From: a virus
DNA length: 28,685 nucleotides
Direction: 5' to 3' (one strand)
Virus record (IMG/VR): IMGVR_UViG_3300009684_000132
Span: 1 to 28,685 of that record
A program made the translations under genes and the position numbers. The notes below the pieces were generated by a model. The model did no database searches and was not told the DNA's origin. It saw nothing but the letters and a program-made list of their open reading frames with translations. Every line of letters begins with the position of its first letter. The first letter of the stretch is position 1. Positions 21,815 to 27,247 of this stretch are shown here, one piece after another.

Positions 21815-22266
21815 ATCTTTGGATACTATATTGGAAACAGATCACCGTGGCCTGCGCTATTGTAGCCGCTGGGTTACTGGGTTACTATCAAGGCTATGCA
21901 GGCGAAAAGGCAAAGTTTGATGCGTTTAAGCTAGAATTAAGCATCCGTACTGAAGCTTTGCAACAAAAGAATAACGCAATTGTCACCGAACAGAAACAAA
22001 TTACTTCTAATGTAACGAAGGAATATGCAAATGCTGTCAAGAAACTTAATGCTTACTACGCTGCTCACCCTAATATTAAATGGGTGCGCGACACAGATAC
22101 CCGTGACGTGTCCGACATTTCCGACACCACCGAAAGCATTGATGGAAAAACCGAAAGCGATGTACCTAGTACCGTCGACGCTAGTCCCTTAGACTGCGCG
22201 TCTGACGTCTTACAATTGCTACACTTACAAGAGTGGGTTAGAGACCAAGAAAATGTTAATCGATGA
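21811..22266 (+). CDS. Rz: Rz-like i-spanin
   Basis: The 151-residue inner-membrane spanin has an N-terminal membrane anchor (ITVACAIVAAGLLGYYQGYA, about residues 10-29), a periplasmic helical coiled coil (residues 32-85) and a C-terminal domain with LDCASDVLQLLHLQEWVRDQ, which matches the conserved end of Rz proteins. Together with an outer-membrane lipoprotein it fuses the two membranes in the last step of Gram-negative lysis. That partner is encoded within this gene in another frame at 22031-22192. The gene overlaps the next one by 14 bases. Confidence 0.82.
   Translation: MNLWILYWKQITVACAIVAAGLLGYYQGYAGEKAKFDAFKLELSIRTEALQQKNNAIVTEQKQITSNVTKEYANAVKKLNAYYAAHPNIKWVRDTDTRDVSDISDTTESIDGKTESDVPSTVDASPLDCASDVLQLLHLQEWVRDQENVNR
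22031..22192 (+). CDS. Rz1: Rz1-like o-spanin lipoprotein embedded in Rz
   Basis: The 53-residue protein is read in the +1 frame wholly inside Rz. It begins MLSRNLMLTTLLTLILNGCA: a positive residue, a hydrophobic core and a lipobox-like LNGC with Cys19 as the lipidated residue. The mature part is short and Pro-rich (CPTFPTPPKALMEKP), exactly the Rz1 pattern. An alternative ATG at 22049 would leave only 12 residues before the Cys, so 22031 is preferred. Asn at -2 of the lipobox is slightly unusual. The embedded arrangement is that of lambda Rz/Rz1. The gene is shorter than common ORF-length cut-offs and easily missed. Confidence 0.85.
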   Translation: MLSRNLMLTTLLTLILNGCATQIPVTCPTFPTPPKALMEKPKAMYLVPSTLVP

Positions 22267-23416
22267 AGGCTTAAAGACTTACGCAACAGAACGCCAAAAA
22301 GAATATATTGACGCAGTTAACGAATACGGTGGAATTAGATCTGCCGCCAGATCACTAAACATTAATCACAGCGCAATTGTAGAAGCTTTTAGCTTACTGC
22401 GTCGCCGAGCTGCCACAAGCGGATACGCACCTGAGCAAGACATGGTGCGACCTGTACCAGAGCCGTTCATTGTTAGAGGTGTATCAACCTACTACAACGC
22501 TGAAGGTAAAGCGTCAGGTCAATGGGTCAAGTCTAAGATAGACGACAGCAAACTAGAGGAAACAATTAGACAGTTTGTATTAACTCTAGCTGAAGGTGTA
22601 AAAGGTCTAGCGCCCTTAATAGAAAAACCAAAACTAAACAGGTCAGATGTTATGACTGTTATCCCTATGGGTGATCCGCATTTCGGATTACACGCCTGGC
22701 ATCAAGACGCAGGCGATGACTTTGACTTAGAGATTGCAGAGCGATTAACTTGTAATGCAATTGACAGGTTGATTGCAAGCTCGCCTGATTCTGAAACGGC
22801 TATGTTGCTTAACTTAGGCGACATGTTTCATGCAGACAACCAAAAGAATGTAACTAACTCAGGCCATCAACTTGACGTTGACGGACGCTGGGCAAAGGTA
22901 CAGCAGATTGGGCTTCGCGCCATGATTTACTGTTTACAACAGTTACTAAAAAAACACACTAAAGTAATATTTAGAATTAACAAAGGCAACCATGACGGTC
23001 ATTCATCTTACGCATTAGCGTTAATGATCTCATGTTACTTCCATAACGAGCCTAGAATTGAAGTAGACTTGTCACCTGCCGTATCTTGGTACTATCAGTT
23101 TGGTAAAGTTTTAATCGGGTCTACACATGGCGACACAATCAAAGGTAGGGACATGTTGTCTATTATGGCTGCGGATAAGCCAGTCCAATGGGGCGAATCT
23201 AAATTTAGATATTGGTATGTCGGACATGTTCATCATAAAGAAGTAAAAGAATATCATGGCGGTACAGTAGAATATTTTAGAACACTTGCAGCTAGAGATG
23301 CTTGGCATCAAGGACAAGGTTACCGTGCGGGTCGAGATATGTGTGCTATAATTTTACATAAAGAACACGGCGAAATTGAACGTCACACTTGTGACATTGG
23401 CTTAATAGAGGAGTAA
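22253..23416 (+). CDS. HTH-containing metallophosphoesterase
   Basis: In this 387-residue protein residues about 14-52 form a helix-turn-helix-like unit (EYGGIRSAARSLNINHSAIV), probably DNA-binding. From residue 130 a calcineurin-like phosphoesterase follows with all metal motifs: GDPHFG (Asp141, His143), GDMFHADN (Asp190), GNHDGH (Asn246, His247, Asp248), THGD (His292) and GHVHH (His325, His327). Such proteins hydrolyse phosphodiesters. In phages this fusion appears commonly near lysis or late genes and its substrate is unknown. It overlaps Rz by 14 bases, so it is the end of the late operon rather than a separate unit. A DNA end-processing role is speculative. Confidence 0.8.
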   Translation: MLIDEGLKTYATERQKEYIDAVNEYGGIRSAARSLNINHSAIVEAFSLLRRRAATSGYAPEQDMVRPVPEPFIVRGVSTYYNAEGKASGQWVKSKIDDSKLEETIRQFVLTLAEGVKGLAPLIEKPKLNRSDVMTVIPMGDPHFGLHAWHQDAGDDFDLEIAERLTCNAIDRLIASSPDSETAMLLNLGDMFHADNQKNVTNSGHQLDVDGRWAKVQQIGLRAMIYCLQQLLKKHTKVIFRINKGNHDGHSSYALALMISCYFHNEPRIEVDLSPAVSWYYQFGKVLIGSTHGDTIKGRDMLSIMAADKPVQWGESKFRYWYVGHVHHKEVKEYHGGTVEYFRTLAARDAWHQGQGYRAGRDMCAIILHKEHGEIERHTCDIGLIEE

Positions 23417-23418
23417 CT

Positions 23419-23592
23419 ATGTCTGAACGCACACCCGAAGAAATTTGTGAGGACCTTCTAGGCCAAACAATTGAAGAAATCGAAGTTGATTATGATACTG
23501 AACTAATTACAATCATCACTAACTTAGGTAGAATTGAATTTAGTGGCGACGGATTAGAGATGTATGTCGAAACTGATGATTATGACTCTTAA
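23419..23592 (+). CDS. small acidic protein (57 aa)
   Basis: This 57-residue protein has 18 Asp/Glu and only 2 Arg, without Lys or His. It begins MSERTPEEICEDLLGQTIEE and then alternates short strands (IEVDYDTELITIITNLGRIE, FSGDGLEMYVE). It starts 2 bases after the phosphoesterase stop, with GAGG at 23409-23412 as ribosome site. It is the last rightward gene before the convergent operon. The high negative charge could suit a DNA-mimic or inhibitor, but that is conjecture; no family is recognised. Confidence 0.6.
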   Translation: MSERTPEEICEDLLGQTIEEIEVDYDTELITIITNLGRIEFSGDGLEMYVETDDYDS

Positions 23593-23594
23593 AT

Positions 23595-23613
23595 CGATTT
23601 TTTATTAAAATCG
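23595..23613 (+). terminator. AT-rich hairpin ending rightward late operon
   Basis: CGATTTT-TTATT-AAAATCG is a perfect 7-bp stem starting 2 bases after the last rightward stop codon and followed by GTAGATTTTCGG. It is AT-rich and the following U-run is interrupted, so termination may be partial. Confidence 0.5.
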
Positions 23614-23657
23614 GTAGATTTTCGGCTTCTGCAATCGACGTATAACGCGAGAACAGA

Positions 23658-23684
23658 GTGGGGTTAAGGCTACCATAGCCCCAC
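23658..23684. other. nested alternative hairpins between convergent operons
   Basis: GTGGGG (23658-23663) pairs with CCCCAC (23679-23684). Inside, GGCTA (23668-23672) pairs with TAGCC (23676-23680) around a CCA loop. The two pairings share bases 23679-23680 and so compete. The element lies between the two terminators of the facing operons, in non-coding sequence. It may be a third terminator or a small structured RNA; nothing decides between these. Confidence 0.4.
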
Positions 23685-23690
23685 ACATGC

Positions 23691-23713
23691 AAAACCCTGC
23701 CAAAAAGGCAGGG
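23691..23713 (-). terminator. terminator of leftward operon
   Basis: CCCTGCC-AAAAA-GGCAGGG is a perfect 7-bp GC-rich stem (23695-23713). Read leftward it is followed by TTTT (23694-23691), a standard rho-independent terminator 18 bases beyond the last leftward stop codon. Confidence 0.85.
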
Positions 23714-23731
23714 AAGTAGCAAATCGCGTAT

Positions 23732-23899
23732 TCAGTCAAAGTTAATGCGTAATTCATCAATATCTATCTCTATTTCACGGTCATTTGGCATTTTTACCAT
23801 AGCAGTAGTGGGAAAGTGACCTGACCTCAGCACTTCAACGACACATTCACCTTTATCCCACCAACACCATTTTTGTAACTGCACTTTTTGATCTCTCAT
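23732..23899 (-). CDS. small hypothetical protein (55 aa)
   Basis: The last gene of the leftward operon encodes 55 residues starting MRDQKVQLQKWCWWDKGECV and containing an acidic DREIEIDIDELRINFD end. It is probably a compact beta-barrel-like (SH3/KOW-type) fold by strand pattern. The ATG at 23899 is chosen over 23926: it lies just after the stop of the upstream gene and has GGGGTGG as ribosome site. Function unknown. Confidence 0.6.
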   Translation of the reverse strand: MRDQKVQLQKWCWWDKGECVVEVLRSGHFPTTAMVKMPNDREIEIDIDELRINFD

Positions 23900-23900
23900 T

Positions 23901-24341
23901 TTACCACCCCAACTGATTAAAGCCACTAGCGATACTCACAACTGTTTTCTTGTGAGTTCTTTTTGGCGCAGCAAGTGGAAAGTCTAATAAACGATAAACA
24001 CCTGGCGGGTCCTCTTCGCGTTTTCTTTTCTTAACGCCAGACCCAGCGAACCGTTCTACGGTCTCTTTTGCTAATTGCTCTACAGTTTTAAGTTTGAACG
24101 GCATATCAGGGTTAGCATAATACTGTGACACCATGATAGTTTTAAGTCTACGTTCTTCAATCTTATCTTTATGTAGCTTGATATAGCCTTTATCTATCAA
24201 GCGATGTAGATGATTGCTCAACTGATCTTTACCTAAGTTAAACGCTTCCATCAACATACGACGCGTCTGAGGCTTTTCTGCCATAAGATTATACATTGAT
24301 TCTTTTAACCGTTCATACTTTAACTGTTGTTCATAGCTCAT
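23901..24341 (-). CDS. winged-helix DNA-binding protein
   Basis: In this 146-residue protein residues 8-62 read as a winged helix: helix YERLKESMYNLMAEKP, turn, then TRRMLMEAFNLGKDQLSNHL as recognition region and a wing GYIKLHKDK. The middle is helical (VEQLAKETVERF), with a basic patch KKRKREE and a Pro-rich, basic C-terminal tail. It could be a phage transcription regulator controlling early/late switching or its own operon. Its ATG overlaps the DUF3310 gene stop (ATGA). Function inferred from fold pattern. Confidence 0.65.
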   Translation of the reverse strand: MSYEQQLKYERLKESMYNLMAEKPQTRRMLMEAFNLGKDQLSNHLHRLIDKGYIKLHKDKIEERRLKTIMVSQYYANPDMPFKLKTVEQLAKETVERFAGSGVKKRKREEDPPGVYRLLDFPLAAPKRTHKKTVVSIASGFNQLGW

Positions 24342-24646
24342 TTTATATCCTTATATCTAGTCGCTAAGATTAGTTGACAATAATGTATGGCCTTACGTAT
24401 ATCTTCAGCGCCATTCTTAGCAATATGACGTGTAATGTACTTGATTACGTTGCCCTCTAAAAAACCTAGTCGGTTAGCCGTGATGTATTCTACTGGCTGA
24501 ATAATCATGTCTTTGTAGTGCGACCCACCCTCTTGTTTATTTAGCGGACTAACTTTTAAACTACACCACGGACACACCTCATCCTCATACTTTTCTGACC
24601 CGCATGAGTCACATAACACAAACTCTCTATCTGCGCCGCTACCCAT
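24338..24646 (-). CDS. DUF3310 protein with N-terminal zinc ribbon
   Basis: The 102-residue protein combines two parts. Residues 9-30 hold C12-x2-C15...C25-x2-C28, a zinc ribbon. Residues 40-100 match the phage DUF3310 (SaV-like) pattern: GGSHYKDMIIQPVEYITANR, LGFLEGNVIKYITRH and EDIRKAIHYCQLIL. The family is widespread in phages and has been proposed to act on nucleotides or nucleic acid; the activity is not established. A ribosome site GAGG lies 9 bases upstream of ATG. It overlaps both neighbours by a few bases. Confidence 0.8.
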   Translation of the reverse strand: MGSGADREFVLCDSCGSEKYEDEVCPWCSLKVSPLNKQEGGSHYKDMIIQPVEYITANRLGFLEGNVIKYITRHIAKNGAEDIRKAIHYCQLILATRYKDIK

Positions 24647-24881
24647 TTTTTGCCTCTTCCTGTACTTGTGCGCCTATCTTTTCTAACACACCGTCGCTTA
24701 ATAACGTAGTGATGTCAACCGCAGAATCAGCTAACTCAATAGCGATAATGTCAACGTAAGTCGCTGCAGGACTGTCGCCAGTCCCTAGCGGATCGCGTTC
24801 AACTTCTACGTCTGCGTAGACATCTAACTCGATGCCATAAACTTTTACCGTGTATAAACCCATGATGTTAATTTTCTCCAT
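24639..24881 (-). CDS. small hypothetical protein (80 aa or 74 aa)
   Basis: The protein begins with beta strands (LYTVKVYGIELDVYADVEVE) followed by an acidic strand-helix region (AATYVDIIAIELADSAVDIT) and a C-terminal helix (LLSDGVLEKIGAQVQEEAKN). Two starts are possible: ATG at 24881 without a ribosome site, or ATG at 24863 (residue 7) with GGAG about 12 bases before it. It overlaps the start of the zinc-ribbon DUF3310 gene and the end of the 46-residue gene upstream. Proteins like it occur in phage early regions; function unknown. Confidence 0.65.
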   Translation of the reverse strand: MEKINIMGLYTVKVYGIELDVYADVEVERDPLGTGDSPAATYVDIIAIELADSAVDITTLLSDGVLEKIGAQVQEEAKNG

Positions 24882-24985
24882 AATTTAGTTAAATAACTTG
24901 GCTCGTCATCAAACGGAATCCAAGGCGTAGGGTCTACGTGACCGAACTTAAAGTTTTGCTCACTCCAAATCTCACGATTGTTCAT
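24845..24985 (-). CDS. small hypothetical protein (46 aa)
   Basis: This is a short gene whose ATG overlaps the upstream gene stop (ATGA), a coupling used throughout this operon. It reads MNNREIWSEQNFKFGHVDPT, then PWIPFDDEPSYLTKLW, and a basic tail (RKLTSWVYTR). Its end overlaps the next gene by 37 bases in another frame. Without it, the operon would have a gap of about 100 bases at this spot. It is Trp/Pro-rich with no recognised family. It could be an interaction peptide. Confidence 0.5.
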   Translation of the reverse strand: MNNREIWSEQNFKFGHVDPTPWIPFDDEPSYLTKLWRKLTSWVYTR

Positions 24986-25176
24986 GGGCGTACTGCTCCT
25001 TTCAATATCTCTACACGCTCACGTGCAGCACGTAAGATAGTGTAGCGTTGATGTAAACGTTGTAACATAGAGATACGCTTCTCGCCTTCACGCTCGTTTT
25101 CTAACAAGGCTAACACTTCATCCTCGCTTAACGTAGTAAGCTGCGCATTAAGTGATCGCCAATTCAATCTAGTCAT
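24982..25176 (-). CDS. small helical protein (64 aa)
   Basis: The 64-residue protein starts MTRLNWRSLNAQLTTLSEDE. The ATG at 25176 has AAAGG 8 bases upstream and overlaps the preceding stop (TAATG). The longer reading from 25239 lacks a ribosome site. Two long amphipathic helices (EDEVLALLENEREGEKRISM and LQRLHQRYTILRAARERVEI) make a helical hairpin or dimerising coil. Similar small helical proteins are common in phage early operons. No function can be assigned. Confidence 0.6.
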   Translation of the reverse strand: MTRLNWRSLNAQLTTLSEDEVLALLENEREGEKRISMLQRLHQRYTILRAARERVEILKGAVRP

Positions 25177-25331
25177 TAGTAAACCTTTCCAGAAAATACA
25201 TGTGTGATACCGCCAACATCTCTTACTTCTACTGTACATCCGTATCGGTCTTTGTTAACCAATACGACTGTATATGCGCCCACTATAAAGCTTAAGAATA
25301 GACATGTCAAGAATATCTTTACATCATTCAT
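25176..25331 (-). CDS. single-pass membrane protein (51 aa)
   Basis: The 51-residue protein begins MNDVKIFLTCLFLSFIVGAY, an N-terminal hydrophobic segment (residues 6-24). It is followed by a short soluble domain (DRYGCTVEVRDVGGITHVFS). The ATG at 25331 is preferred over 25358 because it overlaps the upstream stop (ATGA) and has GGGGG 7 bases ahead. It is probably an inner-membrane protein with its C-terminus outside, or a signal-anchored peptide. Such proteins can modify superinfection or host envelope, but here that is only a possibility. Confidence 0.55.
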   Translation of the reverse strand: MNDVKIFLTCLFLSFIVGAYTVVLVNKDRYGCTVEVRDVGGITHVFSGKVY

Positions 25332-25579
25332 AATGTACCCCCTGCACCATGTTTCCATTCGTATGCTTTGCCTGGATCAACATCATCATCAAAGTTAACT
25401 TCTCTTGATTTGCACCATTTACATTCTTGCGCTGGTTGTTCATCAGGCACATATTCAATACCTAAATCATCACCACATCTTTTACATATCAACACATAAT
25501 CCTGTGCAGGTTGTTCTAATGCTTCTTTACAAGCTTCAAGTGCTTTAATCGCTAGTTTTAATGCTTCGTCTTTAGTCAT
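25328..25579 (-). CDS. zinc-ribbon protein with EQPAQ repeats (83 aa)
   Basis: The 83-residue protein starts with a helix (KDEALKLAIKALEACKEALE) and has two CxxC pairs, C32-x2-C35 and C53-x2-C56, likely one zinc site. The pentapeptide EQPAQ occurs twice (residues 22-26 and 47-51), a low-complexity unit seen in variable numbers in related phage proteins. It overlaps the helicase gene by 4 bases and the next gene by 4 bases. Function unknown; nucleic-acid or protein binding is plausible. Confidence 0.6.
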   Translation of the reverse strand: MTKDEALKLAIKALEACKEALEQPAQDYVLICKRCGDDLGIEYVPDEQPAQECKWCKSREVNFDDDVDPGKAYEWKHGAGGTL

Positions 25580-26877
25580 GTTAGTTCTTCCATAGCAATA
25601 TCAGAAATAGCCCGTTTGTCATGCAGGGCTGCCCATATACGTTCGTCAACGGTTTTATTTGTCAACATCACGTAACACCATACATCATGCTTTTGCCCGC
25701 TACGGTGTAAACGGCCTATCGTCTGCTCATAAAGCTCAAGGCTCCAGGGCAACGATAGGAATACAATCTTACTGCCGCCATGCTGTAAGTTGAGGCCATG
25801 ACCTGCAGACTTAGGATGCACGAGCAGTAGTTCTACTTTGCCATCGTTCCATCGTGTGATGGCATCATCATCATCTAGCGTTACAGCCTTCGGATAACGT
25901 CGCTTAAGTTCTGCTAACTCCTCTTTAAATGCGTATGCAATGATGGTGTTAGCGTGTTGGTTCTCTTCTAGCAGTTCGTCAAGCCTATCAAACTTATGCT
26001 TGCTAAACCATGTCGGTACGGCATCTGCGTCATAAATAAAGCCTGACGCCATCTGCTGTAGCTTAGATGTCACTACGGCAGCGTTAACTGCAGCGATCTG
26101 TGTGTTACCGAACTGAACGACAAAGTCTTTCTTCATCTTTTCATACGGCAGTCTGTCGTCCATGTCACAGCGTAACTCGACTGTGTGCAGTAACGGCAAT
26201 TTGTCTTTATATTCGCCAGCGTCTAACACAAAAGTGGCAGGCTTAATAATTTCCATGACCTGCTCAAGCGCGTTAGGTCTTGGCACCCAGTCACCGTATT
26301 CTTTATTGATTAAGATAAAGTGCTGTTGCATGAACGCACCCTTGCTACGCCCTAATATTGTTTGATCCACAATCTTACATTGTCCAAACACGTCCTCAAG
26401 GCCGTTGCTAGTAAAGCTACCTGTCAAGCCCCAGCGTATGTTGATCTTGTCTAATAGCTTTGACAGCGCCTTGAAACGTGCGCCTGACGGGTTTTTTAAC
26501 CTAGTTAATTCGTCAAACACAATGCCGTCAATGCCGTTCAAATTATGTACAGACTGCAAATTGTCATAGTTTAGCACCACAATATCTGCGTCAGACGCAA
26601 ATGCTGCGTCACGATGCTTAGGCGTACCGACAGCCACAACGAGCTTAAGCTTAGGCGCCCATTTCGGTTGCTCGACAGGCCACACGTCAGTACAGACACG
26701 CTTAGGGGCTAACACTAAGAAGCGTGTCACTACCTCAGTCTCAATAGCGTCTTGCATGGCGGTGAGCGTGATGGCGGTCTTGCCTGCACCCACAGGCGCT
26801 AAAATCATGGCACGGTCATGCTCATACAGGAAGTCAGCCGCCGTGTCTTGATAGGGTCGTAGTTTTAGCCCACTCAT
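25576..26877 (-). CDS. SNF2-family DNA helicase/translocase
   Basis: This 433-residue SF2 enzyme has all core motifs: Q-motif-like LRPYQ (residues 6-10), Walker A APVGAGKT (27-34), motif Ia LVLAPKR, Walker B FDEL (121-124), motif III LTGSFTSN (151-158), and, in the second RecA lobe, AGHGLNLQHG, then QTIGRLHRSGQ (385-395) as motif VI. It is a compact phage-type SNF2 protein without accessory domains, likely acting in replication, recombination or DNA remodelling. It overlaps the VRR-NUC gene by 44 bases, and a helicase-nuclease pair is a frequent phage partnership. Confidence 0.88.
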   Translation of the reverse strand: MSGLKLRPYQDTAADFLYEHDRAMILAPVGAGKTAITLTAMQDAIETEVVTRFLVLAPKRVCTDVWPVEQPKWAPKLKLVVAVGTPKHRDAAFASDADIVVLNYDNLQSVHNLNGIDGIVFDELTRLKNPSGARFKALSKLLDKINIRWGLTGSFTSNGLEDVFGQCKIVDQTILGRSKGAFMQQHFILINKEYGDWVPRPNALEQVMEIIKPATFVLDAGEYKDKLPLLHTVELRCDMDDRLPYEKMKKDFVVQFGNTQIAAVNAAVVTSKLQQMASGFIYDADAVPTWFSKHKFDRLDELLEENQHANTIIAYAFKEELAELKRRYPKAVTLDDDDAITRWNDGKVELLLVHPKSAGHGLNLQHGGSKIVFLSLPWSLELYEQTIGRLHRSGQKHDVWCYVMLTNKTVDERIWAALHDKRAISDIAMEELT

Positions 26878-27127
26878 CTATATCATCCTTATTCCATAAA
26901 CATGCGTAATGTTGATTGAGCCTCTGCATATCAGACGCAAATAACTTCTGCAGTTCTGACAGCTTACCGCCCTCTGTTTTTATTTCTACAAACCATGTCT
27001 GTCCATTAGGCAGACAGGCTACACGATCAGCCACACCCCGATGCGCTGGCGATGTGAACTTGTAGCTCTTGCCACCTAACTGCTCGACTACTTTTTTAAA
27101 GTATGCTTCAACTTGTTTTTCTAACAT
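26834..27127 (-). CDS. VRR-NUC domain nuclease
   Basis: The 97-residue protein has the VRR-NUC active site of the PD-(D/E)xK superfamily: RGVADRV (Asp34), WFVEIKTEGGK (Glu48, Lys50) and ELQ (Gln60). Stand-alone VRR-NUC proteins from phages can act as structure-specific endonucleases, for example on Holliday junctions. It is the first gene of the leftward operon, next to the SNF2 helicase. The ATG at 27127 has no Shine-Dalgarno and sits 6 bases after a -10-like box, as for terS, suggesting a leaderless transcript. Confidence 0.87.
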   Translation of the reverse strand: MLEKQVEAYFKKVVEQLGGKSYKFTSPAHRGVADRVACLPNGQTWFVEIKTEGGKLSELQKLFASDMQRLNQHYACLWNKDDIDEWAKTTTLSRHGG

Positions 27128-27133
27128 GAGGAC

Positions 27134-27162
27134 ACATTACTTACCCTTTTTCTATGTGTCAA
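27134..27162 (-). promoter_or_regulatory. leftward promoter for the VRR-NUC operon, probably leaderless
   Basis: Read leftward: TTGACA (27162-27157), 17 bases, TAATGT (27139-27134; 3 of 6 consensus bases), then 6 bases to ATG at 27127. The predicted transcription start is at or within a base of the start codon. The intergenic segment upstream is AT-rich and could act as an UP element. Confidence 0.55.
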
Positions 27163-27185
27163 GCAATTTATTATTAAATTAAATG

Positions 27186-27215
27186 TTGACATACTAATTT
27201 TATGTATGCTAATCT
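27186..27215 (+). promoter_or_regulatory. rightward promoter for the DUF2800 operon
   Basis: TTGACA (27186-27191) is followed after 18 bases by TAATCT (27210-27215), preceded by TGC (an extended -10-like feature). The transcription start would be near 27222, leaving a leader of about 26 bases with AAAGG at 27236-27240 before ATG at 27248. The two divergent -35 boxes are 23 bases apart across an AT-rich stretch, so the two promoters could share regulation. Confidence 0.55.
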
Positions 27216-27247
27216 GCAAACTCAATAGGTAAATTAAAGGAAACTAA

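Noticed and set aside
23540-23722. 60-residue minus-strand ORF over the convergent intergenic region
   Set aside because: It runs through the terminator hairpins and the end of the opposite gene, with no ribosome site or protein-like pattern.
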